DNA of 64,000 nucleotides from Methylobacterium sp. 2A (GTDB taxonomy: Bacteria > Pseudomonadota > Alphaproteobacteria > Rhizobiales > Beijerinckiaceae): contig NZ_VUOK01000058.1 of NCBI RefSeq assembly GCF_009806555.1, positions 1-64,000 of the forward strand, read 5' to 3'. The translations under genes and the position numbers were made by a program. Below, piece after piece: positions 33,843 through 42,622 of the stretch. How positions within the stretch are numbered: position 1 is the first letter of the stretch; each line of letters opens with the position of its first letter. The notes under the pieces were generated by a model. That model did no database searches, was not told the origin of the DNA, and worked only from the letters and a program-made list of their open reading frames with translations.

Positions 33843-34664
33843 ATGTCGCGCGCGCTCGACCGGAAAGCCGAGGACAGGATCGAGACGACCGGCGTCGAGG
33901 GGCGGCGCAGCGCCATCGTGGCTTCGGTGCGCCAGCGGGGCTTCGTCACCATCGAGGCGCTGGCGGCGCAGTTCGGCGTCACCGTCCAGACGATCCGGCG
34001 TGACCTCAACGAACTCAGCGCGGAGGGCCGGCTGGAGCGCTACCGCGGCGGCGGCGGCCTGCCGTCGAGCGTCGAGAACATCGACTATGCCGACCGCCGG
34101 GTGACCCTGCTGCCGGAGAAGACCCGGATCGGGCGCCTCGCGGCGAGCCGGATCCCGTCGCATTGCTCGGTCTTCATCAACATCGGCACGACGCCCGAGG
34201 CGGTCGCCCGTGAGCTGACCCGGCATGACGATCTCAGCATCATCACCAACAACCTGAACGTCGCGCTCTCCCTGGCGGAGGCCACGGAGTTCCGCATCGT
34301 CGTGGCCGGCGGCACGGTGCGCAACCGCGACGGGGCGGTGCTCGGCCAGCTCACCTGCGACACGCTCAGCCAGTTCCGGGTCGACGTGGCGGTGATCGGC
34401 GTGAGCGGCATCGACGCCGACGGGGCGCTCCTCGACTACGATTACGAGGAGGTGCGGGCGACGCAGACCATCCTGGCGCATGCCCGGAAAACCTTCCTCG
34501 TGGCGGACCACACCAAGTTCAGCCGGCGCCCGATGGTTCAGGTCGGACGGCTCGACCAGATCGACACCTTCTTCACCGATCGGCCGCCGCCGCCGGAGAT
34601 CACCGCGTTGCTCGACCGGGTGGGCGTCACCCTGGCGGTGGCCGACGAGGCCAACGAAACCTAA
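33843..34664 (+). CDS. glpR: DeoR-family glycerol-3-phosphate regulon repressor
   Basis: This repressor probably controls the glp genes that follow and is released by glycerol-3-phosphate. At 273 residues it has an N-terminal DeoR helix-turn-helix (about 22-75: FVTIEALAAQFGVTVQTIRR and DLNELSAEGRLERYRGGGGL), then the phosphosugar sensor domain with FINIGTTPEAVARELTRH and VAGGTVRNRDGAVLG, ending in ARKTFLVADHTKFSRRPMVQ. I chose the ATG at 33843 with GGGGGAGG upstream; the frame is open from 33594 but runs through the terminator. glpD follows 84 nt later. Confidence 0.9.
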   Translation: MSRALDRKAEDRIETTGVEGRRSAIVASVRQRGFVTIEALAAQFGVTVQTIRRDLNELSAEGRLERYRGGGGLPSSVENIDYADRRVTLLPEKTRIGRLAASRIPSHCSVFINIGTTPEAVARELTRHDDLSIITNNLNVALSLAEATEFRIVVAGGTVRNRDGAVLGQLTCDTLSQFRVDVAVIGVSGIDADGALLDYDYEEVRATQTILAHARKTFLVADHTKFSRRPMVQVGRLDQIDTFFTDRPPPPEITALLDRVGVTLAVADEANET

Positions 34665-34677
34665 CGAACGAAGAAGT

Positions 34678-34691
34678 TTTCGCTTGCGAAA
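34678..34691 (+). promoter_or_regulatory. Putative GlpR operator and promoter of glpD
   Basis: TTTCGCTTGCGAAA is a palindrome with the same TTCG-N4-CGAA core as the site upstream of glpR. A -10-like TATAGT lies at 34709-34714, so the operator would cover the -35 region and a bound repressor would block transcription. It is 57 nt before the glpD start. Confidence 0.55.
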
Positions 34692-34748
34692 GCAGTGAGC
34701 CGAGTCAATATAGTGCCAACCTGCCATCAGGGCGGGGAAGGAGGACCC

Positions 34749-36281
34749 ATGGCGGCAGCAACGCGCCAGCGCGAGCCGTCCGACGCCTACGATCTTCTGG
34801 TCATCGGCGGCGGCATCAACGGCACAGGCATCGCCCGGGATGCGGCCGGCCGCGGCCTGTCGGTCCTGCTGGCCGAGCGCGGGGATCTCGCGGGCTTCAC
34901 CTCCTCGTCCTCGACGAAGCTGATCCACGGCGGCCTGCGCTACCTCGAATATTACGAGTTCCGCCTCGTGCGCGAGGCCTTGGCCGAGCGCGAGCGGCTG
35001 CTGCGGCTCGCTCCCCACGTGATCTGGCCCCTGCGCTTCGTCCTGCCGCACGACGAGGGGCTGCGTCCGGCCTGGATGCTGCGCCTCGGCCTGTTCCTGT
35101 ACGATCACCTCGCGCGGCTGCGCACGCTGCCGGGCTCGCACGGCGTCGACCTGCGCAGCTCGGCCTATGGCGCGCCGCTGCAGCAGCGCCTGAAGCGCGG
35201 CTTCGTCTATTCTGACTGCTGGGTCGAGGACAGCCGCCTCGTGGTGCTCAACGCCATGGATGCCCGCGAGCGCGGCGCCACGGTGCTGACGCGCACCGGC
35301 GTCGTTTCGGCAAGGCGCGACGGTGAGGGCTGGGTCGCGACGCTCCGGGACGAGCGCGGCGGGCCTGAGCGGACGATCCGCGCGAAGGCCGTGGTCAACG
35401 CCGCCGGTCCCTGGGTCAGCGCGACGCTCGGCGGCACGCTCGGCATCAACAGCCGCGCGGCGGTGCGTCTGATCAAGGGCAGCCACATCGTGGTCAAGCG
35501 CCTGTTCGCGGGCGATCAGGCCTACATCCTGCAGCAGCCCGACAAGCGCATCATCTTCGCGATCCCCTACGAGCGGGACTTCACGCTGATCGGCACCACC
35601 GACGTGCCCTATGACGGCGAGCCCGGCCCGGTCTCGATCTCGCAGGAGGAGACCGACTACCTCTGCGGCTGCATCAACCGCTCGTTCGACACCAAGATCA
35701 GCCCGGCCGACGTGGTCTGGAGCTATTCGGGCGTGCGCCCGCTCTACGACGACGCGGCCGAGAATGCCTCCGCGGTGACCCGCGACTACGTGCTCGACGT
35801 CGAGGACCAGGGCGGGAAGGCCGCCGTGCTCTCGGTGTTCGGCGGCAAGATCACGACCTACCGGCGGCTCGCCGAGCACGCGCTGGAGAAGCTGAAGCCC
35901 TATTTCCCGCATCTCAGGAAGGCCTGGACGGGAGACGCGGTGCTGCCCGGCGGCGCCATGACGGATGCCGATTTCGACCAGTTCCTGGCGAAGCTCCGGT
36001 CAGAAAAGCCGTTCCTGCCGGAGGAGACGGCGCGCCGCCTCGCCCGCGCCTACGGGACGCGGGCGCGCGACATCGTCGGAACCGCCCGCTCCATGGCGGA
36101 TCTCGGCGAGGCCTTCGACGGCGGGCTCACGGCGGCGGAAGTCGATTACCTGCGCATCGAGGAATGGGCGGTCACCGCCGAGGACATCCTGTGGCGGCGC
36201 TCGAAGCTCGGCCTGCGCACCAGCGCCGAGAGTGCAGCGCGCCTTGCCGCCTATCTCGACCGCAAGGCCGAGGCGGCCTGA
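34749..36281 (+). CDS. glpD: Aerobic glycerol-3-phosphate dehydrogenase
   Basis: This FAD enzyme of the inner membrane oxidises glycerol-3-phosphate to dihydroxyacetone phosphate and passes electrons to quinone. The dinucleotide fold DLLVIGGGINGTGIARDAAG is near residues 15-34, followed by FTSSSSTKLIHGGLRYLEYY and the GRPLYDD-type segment YSGVRPLYDDAAENASAVTR, and FGGKITTYRRLAEHALEKL. The start is ATG at 34749 with AAGGAGG upstream (510 residues); the in-frame position 34695 is unlikely. glpK follows after 54 nt. Confidence 0.96.
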   Translation: MAAATRQREPSDAYDLLVIGGGINGTGIARDAAGRGLSVLLAERGDLAGFTSSSSTKLIHGGLRYLEYYEFRLVREALAERERLLRLAPHVIWPLRFVLPHDEGLRPAWMLRLGLFLYDHLARLRTLPGSHGVDLRSSAYGAPLQQRLKRGFVYSDCWVEDSRLVVLNAMDARERGATVLTRTGVVSARRDGEGWVATLRDERGGPERTIRAKAVVNAAGPWVSATLGGTLGINSRAAVRLIKGSHIVVKRLFAGDQAYILQQPDKRIIFAIPYERDFTLIGTTDVPYDGEPGPVSISQEETDYLCGCINRSFDTKISPADVVWSYSGVRPLYDDAAENASAVTRDYVLDVEDQGGKAAVLSVFGGKITTYRRLAEHALEKLKPYFPHLRKAWTGDAVLPGGAMTDADFDQFLAKLRSEKPFLPEETARRLARAYGTRARDIVGTARSMADLGEAFDGGLTAAEVDYLRIEEWAVTAEDILWRRSKLGLRTSAESAARLAAYLDRKAEAA

Positions 36282-36335
36282 TTGTTTCGGTGCCGATCCG
36301 GCGCAGACCGGTCGGGCATAACAGGGGAGGGAACG

Positions 36336-37841
36336 ATGAGCCGTTACGTCGGGGCCATCGACCAGGGCACCACCAGCAGCCGCTTCATCGTGTTCGACCG
36401 GGCGGGCAGCGTCATCGCGCTGGCCCAGGCCGAGCACGCGCAGATCTACCCGGCCCCGGGCCATGTCGAGCACGACGCCACCGAGATCTGGACAAGAACG
36501 CAAGCCGTGATGCGCGAGGCGCTGGAGAAGGGCGGCCTCCAGCCGTCCGACCTCGCCGCGGTGGGCATCACCAACCAGCGTGAGACCACGGTCATCTGGG
36601 ACCGGACGACCGGCAAGCCGCTCCACAACGCCCTGGTCTGGCAGGACACCCGAAACGACCGTCTGGTGGCGGAGTTCGCCCGCGACGGCGGCCGCGACCG
36701 GTTCCGCGACCTGACGGGCCTGCCGCTGGCGAGTTATTTCTCGGGCCTCAAGCTTCGCTGGCTCCTCGACCATGTCGAGGGCGCCCGCGAGAAGGCCGAG
36801 GCCGGCGACGTCCTGTTCGGCAACATCGACACGTGGCTCGTCTGGAACCTCACCGGCGGCACCGAGGGCGGCCTTCACGTCACCGACGTGACCAATGCCA
36901 GCCGCACGCAGCTCATGTCGCTGAAGACCCTGGACTGGGACGACGGCATGCTGGCGACCTTCGGCATCCCGAAGGCGATGCTGCCGAAGATCGTCTCGTC
37001 GAGCGAGGTCTACGGCGAGACCAGGGCGCCGTTCGCGGGCGTGCCGATCGCCGGCATCCTGGGCGACCAGCAGGCGGCCCTGTTCGGCCAGACCTGCTTC
37101 ACCCCGGGCGAGGCCAAGAACACCTACGGCACCGGCTGCTTCGCGCTGATGAACACCGGCGCCGAGCCGGTCCCGTCGCAGGCCGGCCTCGTCACGACGC
37201 TGGCCTACCGCCTCGACGGGCAGAAGCCGGCCTACGCGCTGGAGGGCTCGATCGCCATCACGGGCGCCCTGGTGCAGTGGCTGCGCGACAACCTGCACAT
37301 GATCAAGGATTCCGCCGAGGTTGAGACGCTCGCCACCACGGTCGAGGATAATGGCGGCGTCTACTTCGTGCCGGCCTTTTCGGGGCTCTACGCGCCGCAC
37401 TGGAACGAGGGCGCCCGCGGCCTGATCATCGGCCTGACCCGCTACGCCAATCGCGGCCACATCGCGCGCTCGGTGCTGGAGGCGACCGCCTTCCAGACCC
37501 GCGAGGTGCTGCAGGCCATGGCGAAGGATTCCGGGATCCCCGTGAAGGAGCTGCGCGCCGATGGCGGCATGGTGGCCAACAACACGCTGATGCAGTTCCA
37601 GTCCGATCTGCTCGACGTGCCGGTGGTGCGCCCGAAGGTGGCCGAGACCACGGCGCTCGGCGCAGCCTACGCGGCGGGTCTGGCGGTCGGCTACTGGAAG
37701 GGGCTCGACGACCTCAAGCGCAACTGGGGCGTCGACAAGCGCTGGACGCCGAAGATGGATGCCGGCCAGCGCGAAAAGATCGCCGCCGCCTGGGGCCGGG
37801 CGGTGCAGCGGTCGTTCGACTGGAAGACCGACGAGGCGTGA
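36336..37841 (+). CDS. glpK: Glycerol kinase
   Basis: This enzyme phosphorylates glycerol to glycerol-3-phosphate with ATP in the cytoplasm. At 501 residues it shows the FGGY N-terminus YVGAIDQGTTSSRFIVFDRA, NQRETTVIWDRTTGKPLHNA, LVWQDTRND, GILGDQQAALFGQTCFTPGE, and the C-terminal YAPHWNEGARGLIIGLTRYA with ELRADGGMVANN. The start is ATG at 36336 with GGGGAGGG upstream. A weak TTCG-N4-CGAT half-palindrome at 36286-36297 may be an extra GlpR site. Confidence 0.97.
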   Translation: MSRYVGAIDQGTTSSRFIVFDRAGSVIALAQAEHAQIYPAPGHVEHDATEIWTRTQAVMREALEKGGLQPSDLAAVGITNQRETTVIWDRTTGKPLHNALVWQDTRNDRLVAEFARDGGRDRFRDLTGLPLASYFSGLKLRWLLDHVEGAREKAEAGDVLFGNIDTWLVWNLTGGTEGGLHVTDVTNASRTQLMSLKTLDWDDGMLATFGIPKAMLPKIVSSSEVYGETRAPFAGVPIAGILGDQQAALFGQTCFTPGEAKNTYGTGCFALMNTGAEPVPSQAGLVTTLAYRLDGQKPAYALEGSIAITGALVQWLRDNLHMIKDSAEVETLATTVEDNGGVYFVPAFSGLYAPHWNEGARGLIIGLTRYANRGHIARSVLEATAFQTREVLQAMAKDSGIPVKELRADGGMVANNTLMQFQSDLLDVPVVRPKVAETTALGAAYAAGLAVGYWKGLDDLKRNWGVDKRWTPKMDAGQREKIAAAWGRAVQRSFDWKTDEA

Positions 37842-37849
37842 GGCGATTT

Positions 37850-37957
37850 CCCCTCCCCCTTGTGGGGAGGGGGCAGGGGTGGGGGTGGTGCAGGATCGAG
37901 CGGTCCGGTGCCTTCTGCACCACCCCCACCTCCAACGCCTCCCCGCACGGGGGAGGA
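37850..37957. repeat. Type B GC-rich palindromic repeat, copy 2
   Basis: The left arm CCCCTCCCCCTTGTGGGGAG and right arm CTCCCCGCACGGGGGAGG are each palindromic; GGTGGGGGTGGTGCAG and CTGCACCACCCCCACC pair inside. It lies 9 nt after the glpK stop and 60 nt before glpF, so it is within the glp operon. Confidence 0.85.
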
Positions 37958-38017
37958 GAGCGCGTTTGCGCGAGGCCGAGACGTCGAAAACCAACAATAA
38001 ACGGGGGAGACGAGACC

Positions 38018-38749
38018 ATGGCATCACCCTTCCTGGGCGAATTCCTGGGCACGATGACGCTGATCGTGCTGGGCGACGGGATCGTGGCCGGCGCCCTGCT
38101 CAAGAAATCCAAGGGCGAGAATGCGGGCTGGATCGCCATCACGGCAGGCTGGGCCTTCGCGGTGCTGGCAGGCATCTTCGTCGCGAATGCCACCGGCAGC
38201 CCTGACGCGCATCTCAACCCGGCCGTGACGGTGGCGGGGGCGGTGAGTTCCGGCGATTTCAGCAAGCTGGCGGTCTACATACCGGCTCAGATGCTCGGCG
38301 CCTTCGTGGGCGCCGTGATCGTCTGGCTGCACTACCTGCCGCACTGGGCCGCGACCCCGGAGCAGGATTTGAAGCTCGCCTGCTTCTGCACGGGTCCGGC
38401 GATCCGCGATGCGAAGTCCAACTGGATCTCCGAGATCATCGCGACCTTCTTCCTGATCCTCACGATCTCCGCCCTCGTCACCAACACGCTGGGCGCGAGC
38501 GGCGCGATCCCGCGGGGCGTGGCGCCCTACATGGTCGGCATGCTGGTCTGGGGCATCGGCCTGTCGCTCGGCGGCACCACGGGCTACGCGATCAACCCGG
38601 CCCGCGATCTCGGGCCGCGCATCGCCCACGCGGTGCTGCCGATCGCCGGCAAGGGCTCTTCGGATTGGGGCTACGCCCTGATCCCGGTGGCCGCCCCCGT
38701 GGTCGGGGCGGCTCTGGCCGGGCTGTTCGTCCGGGCGCTCGGGATCTGA
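38018..38749 (+). CDS. glpF: Glycerol uptake facilitator (aquaglyceroporin)
   Basis: This MIP-family channel admits glycerol through the inner membrane. The 243-residue protein has six membrane helices and both pore motifs: HLNPAVT in the first half and INPARDLGPR in the second, the latter with the Asp typical of glycerol-conducting members. The start is ATG at 38018 (MASPFLGEFLGTMTLIVLGD) with GGGGGAGA upstream; the longer frame from 37838 runs through the type B repeat. It completes glpR-glpD-glpK-glpF, and a hairpin terminator follows. Confidence 0.95.
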   Translation: MASPFLGEFLGTMTLIVLGDGIVAGALLKKSKGENAGWIAITAGWAFAVLAGIFVANATGSPDAHLNPAVTVAGAVSSGDFSKLAVYIPAQMLGAFVGAVIVWLHYLPHWAATPEQDLKLACFCTGPAIRDAKSNWISEIIATFFLILTISALVTNTLGASGAIPRGVAPYMVGMLVWGIGLSLGGTTGYAINPARDLGPRIAHAVLPIAGKGSSDWGYALIPVAAPVVGAALAGLFVRALGI

Positions 38750-38767
38750 CGGAACCCCCATACCCTC

Positions 38768-38802
38768 AACCGCCGCGGGGCGTCCCTGCGTCGCGGCGGT
38801 TT
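38768..38802 (+). terminator. Terminator of the glp operon
   Basis: AACCGCCGCG (38768-38777) pairs with CGCGGCGGTT (38792-38801) over 10 bp with a 14-nt loop, but only a short T run follows. It lies 18 nt after glpF. Confidence 0.6.
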
Positions 38803-38886
38803 GCGGCGCGGGGCCTCGGGCCTTAAGTCAGGGCGATCCCGATCGCGCCTCCGGGCGCCTCCACGCGGTGTGGCAGACCCCGACCC

Positions 38887-39864
38887 ATGGCCGTCGTCCT
38901 CGACATCCTGAAGAACGATCCGCGGCCGGTCCGCCATCCCGAGAAGGCGCACCGGCCCGACCAGCCCGTCCAGGCCAAGAAGCCGGACTGGATCCGCGTA
39001 AAGGCGCCGGGCTCCAAGGCCTGGACCGAGACGCAGAAGATCGTGCGCGAGCACGGCCTCGTCACGGTCTGCGAGGAAGCCGGCTGCCCGAATATCGGCG
39101 AGTGCTGGGAGAAGCGGCACGCCACCTTCATGATCATGGGCGACACCTGCACGCGGGCCTGCGCCTTCTGCAACGTGCGCACCGGCCTGCCCGACGCCCT
39201 CGACGCGGGTGAGCCCGAAAAGATCGCCGACTCGGTCGCCAAGCTCGGCCTGCACCACGTGGTGATCACCTCGGTCGACCGCGACGACCTGAAGGACGGC
39301 GGCGCCGCGCATTTTTCCCGGACCATCGCGGCGATCCGGCGGGCGAGCCCCGGCACCACCGTGGAGATCCTGACCCCCGACTTCCTGCGCAAGGACGGCG
39401 CGCTCGAAACCGTGGTCGCCGCCAAGCCCGACGTGTTCAACCACAACCTGGAGACGGTGCCGGCCAAGTACCTCACGGTGCGGCCCGGCGCCCGCTACTT
39501 CCACTCGGTGCGCCTGCTCCAGCGGGTGAAGGAGCTCGATCCGGCGATCTTCACCAAGTCGGGCATCATGGTCGGCCTCGGCGAGGAGCGGAACGAGGTG
39601 CTCCAGCTCATGGACGACCTGCGCTCGGCCGACGTCGATTTCCTCACCATCGGCCAGTACCTGCAGCCGTCGAAGAAGCACCACGAGGTGGTGCGCTTCG
39701 TCCCCCCCGACGAGTTCAAGGCCTACGAGACCACCGCCTACGCCAAGGGCTTCCTGCTGGTCTCGGCCACGCCGCTCACGCGTTCGTCGCACCATGCGGG
39801 CGAGGACTTCGCGCGCCTTCAGGCGGCGCGTCTGGCAAAACTGTCGCCCGCGCTCTCGGCCTGA
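38887..39864 (+). CDS. lipA: Lipoyl synthase
   Basis: This radical-SAM enzyme inserts two sulfurs into octanoyl groups on lipoyl domains. The auxiliary cluster motif CEEAGCPNIGECW is near residues 62-74, the radical-SAM motif CTRACAFC follows, and the C-terminus carries RSSHHAGEDF with the conserved Arg-Ser-Ser. The length is 325 residues. ratA follows 15 nt later, an arrangement common in alphaproteobacteria. Confidence 0.97.
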   Translation: MAVVLDILKNDPRPVRHPEKAHRPDQPVQAKKPDWIRVKAPGSKAWTETQKIVREHGLVTVCEEAGCPNIGECWEKRHATFMIMGDTCTRACAFCNVRTGLPDALDAGEPEKIADSVAKLGLHHVVITSVDRDDLKDGGAAHFSRTIAAIRRASPGTTVEILTPDFLRKDGALETVVAAKPDVFNHNLETVPAKYLTVRPGARYFHSVRLLQRVKELDPAIFTKSGIMVGLGEERNEVLQLMDDLRSADVDFLTIGQYLQPSKKHHEVVRFVPPDEFKAYETTAYAKGFLLVSATPLTRSSHHAGEDFARLQAARLAKLSPALSA

Positions 39865-39879
39865 GGACAACCGAACACC

Positions 39880-40338
39880 ATGCCGTCTTTCCGGGTCACC
39901 CGCGCGGTGAAGCACTCGCCGCAGCAGATGTACGACCTCGTCGCCGACGTGGAGCGCTACCCCGAGTTCCTGCCGCTCTGCGACTCCCTGCGGGTGATCC
40001 GCCGGCAGGACATGCCCGAGGGTGGCCAGGTGCTGATCGCCGAGATGGGGGTGGGCTACAAGGCGATCCGCGAGCGCTTCACCACCCGGGTCAGCCTCGA
40101 TCCGGCGAACCTCAAGATCGTGGCCGAATACATCGACGGCCCGTTCCGGCACCTGGAGAACCGCTGGCTGTTCAAGGACGGCCCGAACGCCGGCTGCAAC
40201 GTCGATTTCTTCATCACCTACGAGTTCAAGAGCCGGACGCTCGGGCTCCTGATGGGCACGATGTTCGACCGGGCCTTCCGCAAGTTCACCGACGCCTTCG
40301 AGGGGCGGGCGGATCGGATGTACGGCGCGCGGGCGTAG
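39880..40338 (+). CDS. ratA: SRPBCC / Coq10-RatA family protein
   Basis: The 152-residue protein is a START-like lipid-binding fold (polyketide cyclase/RatA type). It has PSFRVTRAVKHSPQQMYDLV, ADVERYPEFLPLCDSLRVI and PFRHLENRWLFKD. The family includes mitochondrial Coq10, which binds coenzyme Q, and E. coli RatA, described as interfering with ribosome subunit joining; in alphaproteobacteria next to lipA the ubiquinone role is more likely. It is probably co-transcribed with lipA. Confidence 0.85.
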   Translation: MPSFRVTRAVKHSPQQMYDLVADVERYPEFLPLCDSLRVIRRQDMPEGGQVLIAEMGVGYKAIRERFTTRVSLDPANLKIVAEYIDGPFRHLENRWLFKDGPNAGCNVDFFITYEFKSRTLGLLMGTMFDRAFRKFTDAFEGRADRMYGARA

Positions 40339-40361
40339 CGGCGCGTCCTCGCGAGTTGGTC

Positions 40362-41579
40362 TCACGATGGCGCGGTGGCTCGGACGTGCTCGGGCCGCAC
40401 GCCCATCCCGATCATCCGCGCCGGCAGGACCTGCAACGGCGGCACGGCATCGAGGATCCGCAGCGCGAGCGGTGCGCGGAACGGCGCATCGGTCTTGAGC
40501 GAGGCCGCGATCACGCGTGACTGGATCACCCGCTGCAGCGCCTGCGTGACCCGCACCGGCAACATCCGCCGAGCCTGGATCCGGGCGAGGTCGGCGTTTG
40601 AGGGACGCCCCGCCCGCAGCGGCCCCGTCAGATGGTTGGCTGCCGCCACCGCATCCTGAATCGCGAGATTGATCCCGACGCCGCCCACCGGCGACATGGC
40701 GTGCGCCGCGTCGCCGATGCAGAGCAGCCCCGGCCGGTGCCAGCGCTCCAGCCGGTCGACCGTGACGGTCAGGAGCTTGACCGCATCCCAGTCGGCGATC
40801 TCCGCGACGCGGTCGGCCAGGAACGGCGCGATCTGCGCCACCGCCTCCCGAAAAGCCGGCAGGCCCTTCGCCCGCAGCGCCGCGTCGCCGCCCTTCGGCA
40901 CCACGTAGGCGCATTGCCACGCATCGCCCCGGTCGAGGGTCACGAGGAACCGCCCCGGCCCGAAGCGCCCGGCCGCCGCCTCGGGGTCGCCGTCCCGGCG
41001 CGGGAGGCGGAACCACAGAACGTCGATCGGCGCCCCGAAGGCCCGGGGCGTGAAGCCCGCGCAGTCCCGCATCCGCGAGTGCCGGCCGTCCGCACACAGC
41101 ACGAGGTCGGCTCGGATTTCGACAGGCCTGTCCGGCCCCTCGGCGCGCACGCCCAAGACCTGGCCATCGGCCTCGATCAACTCCCGGGCCTCGGTGCGCC
41201 GGATCAGCCGGAAGGCCGGGAGACGCTCAGCTTCTCCGGCCAGAAAATCCAGGAAATCCCATTGCGGCATGAAGGACAGGAAGCGGTTGCGGGTCGGCAG
41301 CCGGCTGAAATCAGCGATCCGGTAGCTCCGCCCGGCGACGACCCCGGAAAAATGTTCGACGCGCCGCTGGGGCAGGGCGCGGAAGCGCTCCGTGAAGCCC
41401 AGCTCGTCCATCAGGTCGAGGGTGGAGGGGTGGATCGTGTCGCCGCGGAAGTCGCGCAGGAAATCCGCATGCTTCTCCAGCACGGTTGTCTCGATTCCGG
41501 CGCGGGCGAAGAGCAGGCCGGCCATCATCCCGGCGGGGCCGCCCCCGACGATGCAGAGGCGGGTCGTCACCGTGTCCAT
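40362..41579 (-). CDS. FAD-dependent aromatic-ring monooxygenase-like oxidoreductase
   Basis: This is a UbiH/PHBH-type flavin monooxygenase of 405 residues. The Rossmann motif TTRLCIVGGGPAGMMAGLLF starts at residue 4; VLCADGRHSRMRD is the DG motif and LLCIGDAAHAMSPVGGVGIN is the GD motif that binds ribityl and pyrophosphate. I chose ATG at 41579 with GGGAGGG upstream; ATG at 41600 is in frame but would lose that site. The substrate is not evident. It is convergent with ratA (23-nt gap) and downstream of cinA on the same strand. Confidence 0.87.
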   Translation of the reverse strand: MDTVTTRLCIVGGGPAGMMAGLLFARAGIETTVLEKHADFLRDFRGDTIHPSTLDLMDELGFTERFRALPQRRVEHFSGVVAGRSYRIADFSRLPTRNRFLSFMPQWDFLDFLAGEAERLPAFRLIRRTEARELIEADGQVLGVRAEGPDRPVEIRADLVLCADGRHSRMRDCAGFTPRAFGAPIDVLWFRLPRRDGDPEAAAGRFGPGRFLVTLDRGDAWQCAYVVPKGGDAALRAKGLPAFREAVAQIAPFLADRVAEIADWDAVKLLTVTVDRLERWHRPGLLCIGDAAHAMSPVGGVGINLAIQDAVAAANHLTGPLRAGRPSNADLARIQARRMLPVRVTQALQRVIQSRVIAASLKTDAPFRAPLALRILDAVPPLQVLPARMIGMGVRPEHVRATAPS

Positions 41580-41622
41580 GGGCGTCCCTCCCGTCGTCAC
41601 GGGCCAAGGTCAGGGGCCAAGG

Positions 41623-42120
41623 TCAGGGGCCAAGCGCCTCCTCCAGAAGGCCGAGCGCGTCGGCGACGGCGGCCCGGCGGATGCCCGCACGCCCGCGATC
41701 GCCGTAGCGCCGCTCCAGATGGCGCACGCCGCCATCCCGCAGGGCGAGCCCGAAATGCACGAGGCCGACCGGCTTCTCGGCGCTGCCGCCGCCGGGGCCG
41801 GCGATCCCGGTGATCGCCACCGCCACATCGGCCCGCGAGGCGGCGAGCGCGCCTTCGGCCATCGCCCGCGCCACCGGCTCGCTGACGGCGCCGTGCTGCC
41901 GGATCCAGTCCATGGGGACGCCGATCGCCTCGGCCTTGGCCGCGTTGGAGTAGGTGACGAAGCCGCGCTCGACCGCCGCCGAGGAGCCCGGCACCGCGGT
42001 GAGCAGGCCGGCCACGAGGCCGCCCGTGCAGGATTCCGCCGTGGCGATGGTACGTTTGGCCGCCGTGTAGGCCGCCACCAGCGCCGCGGCGCGGGTCAGG
42101 AGTTCCGTGTCGTCGATCAT
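41623..42120 (-). CDS. pncC: CinA-family nicotinamide-nucleotide amidohydrolase
   Basis: This enzyme deamidates NMN to nicotinate mononucleotide in pyridine nucleotide recycling. At 165 residues it is the stand-alone C-terminal CinA domain: TIATAESCTGGLVAGLLTAV, FVTYSNAAKAEAIGV and VAITGIAGPGGGSAEKPVGL are the family signatures. It lies near ispDF and lipA, as in many alphaproteobacteria. Confidence 0.92.
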   Translation of the reverse strand: MIDDTELLTRAAALVAAYTAAKRTIATAESCTGGLVAGLLTAVPGSSAAVERGFVTYSNAAKAEAIGVPMDWIRQHGAVSEPVARAMAEGALAASRADVAVAITGIAGPGGGSAEKPVGLVHFGLALRDGGVRHLERRYGDRGRAGIRRAAVADALGLLEEALGP

Positions 42121-42222
42121 CGCGAACAGGCTCCCAATGGGCGGCCGCGCCCTATCTCATGATGTGGACCAGCGCCGGCCTCCGCTCAAGGACGGCCGGA
42201 CACGACAGGAGACACCGCGTCC

Positions 42223-42621
42223 ATGATCTTCCCCGCCACCACGGCTTTCTTTGCCGGGCTGCTCGCCCTCGTCTATCTGGGCCTGTCGGGATGGGTGATC
42301 GGCGCCCGCGTCTCCGGGAACGTGCTGTTCGGAGACGGCGGCGACGACGCGGTGCTCAAGCGCATCCGCTCGCACGCGAACTTTTCGGAGTACGTGCCGC
42401 TGGCGCTGATCCTGATCGGCCTGCTGGAAGCCGGCGGCAGCCGTCACGGGCTGGTGCTGGGGCTGCTGGTGGCCCTGCTGGTCGGCCGGATCCTGCACCC
42501 GATCGGGATGTTCGCGGCCGCGAACTCGCCGCGCCAGTTCGCCTGCCGGGGCGGCGGCATCCTGCTGACGCTGGCGGTGCTCGCCGTCGCCGCGATCGCG
42601 TTGCTGCTGCGGGCGGGCTGA
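42223..42621 (+). CDS. MAPEG-family membrane protein
   Basis: The 132-residue integral membrane protein has four predicted helices: TTAFFAGLLALVYLGLSGWV at the start, YVPLALILIGLLEAGGS, GLVLGLLVALLVGRILHPIG and a last helix LTLAVLAVAAIALLLRAG. The family includes microsomal glutathione transferases; the bacterial members are mostly uncharacterised. The motif RSHANFSEYVPLALILIGLL with Asn and Glu is typical. The gene is divergent from pncC, with 102 nt between them. Confidence 0.85.
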   Translation: MIFPATTAFFAGLLALVYLGLSGWVIGARVSGNVLFGDGGDDAVLKRIRSHANFSEYVPLALILIGLLEAGGSRHGLVLGLLVALLVGRILHPIGMFAAANSPRQFACRGGGILLTLAVLAVAAIALLLRAG

Positions 42622-42622
42622 G

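Noticed and set aside
33291..35912. Open frame of 873 codons on the minus strand
   Set aside because: Antisense to the secreted protein, glpR and glpD; no motif and would cross the GlpR operators and a terminator.
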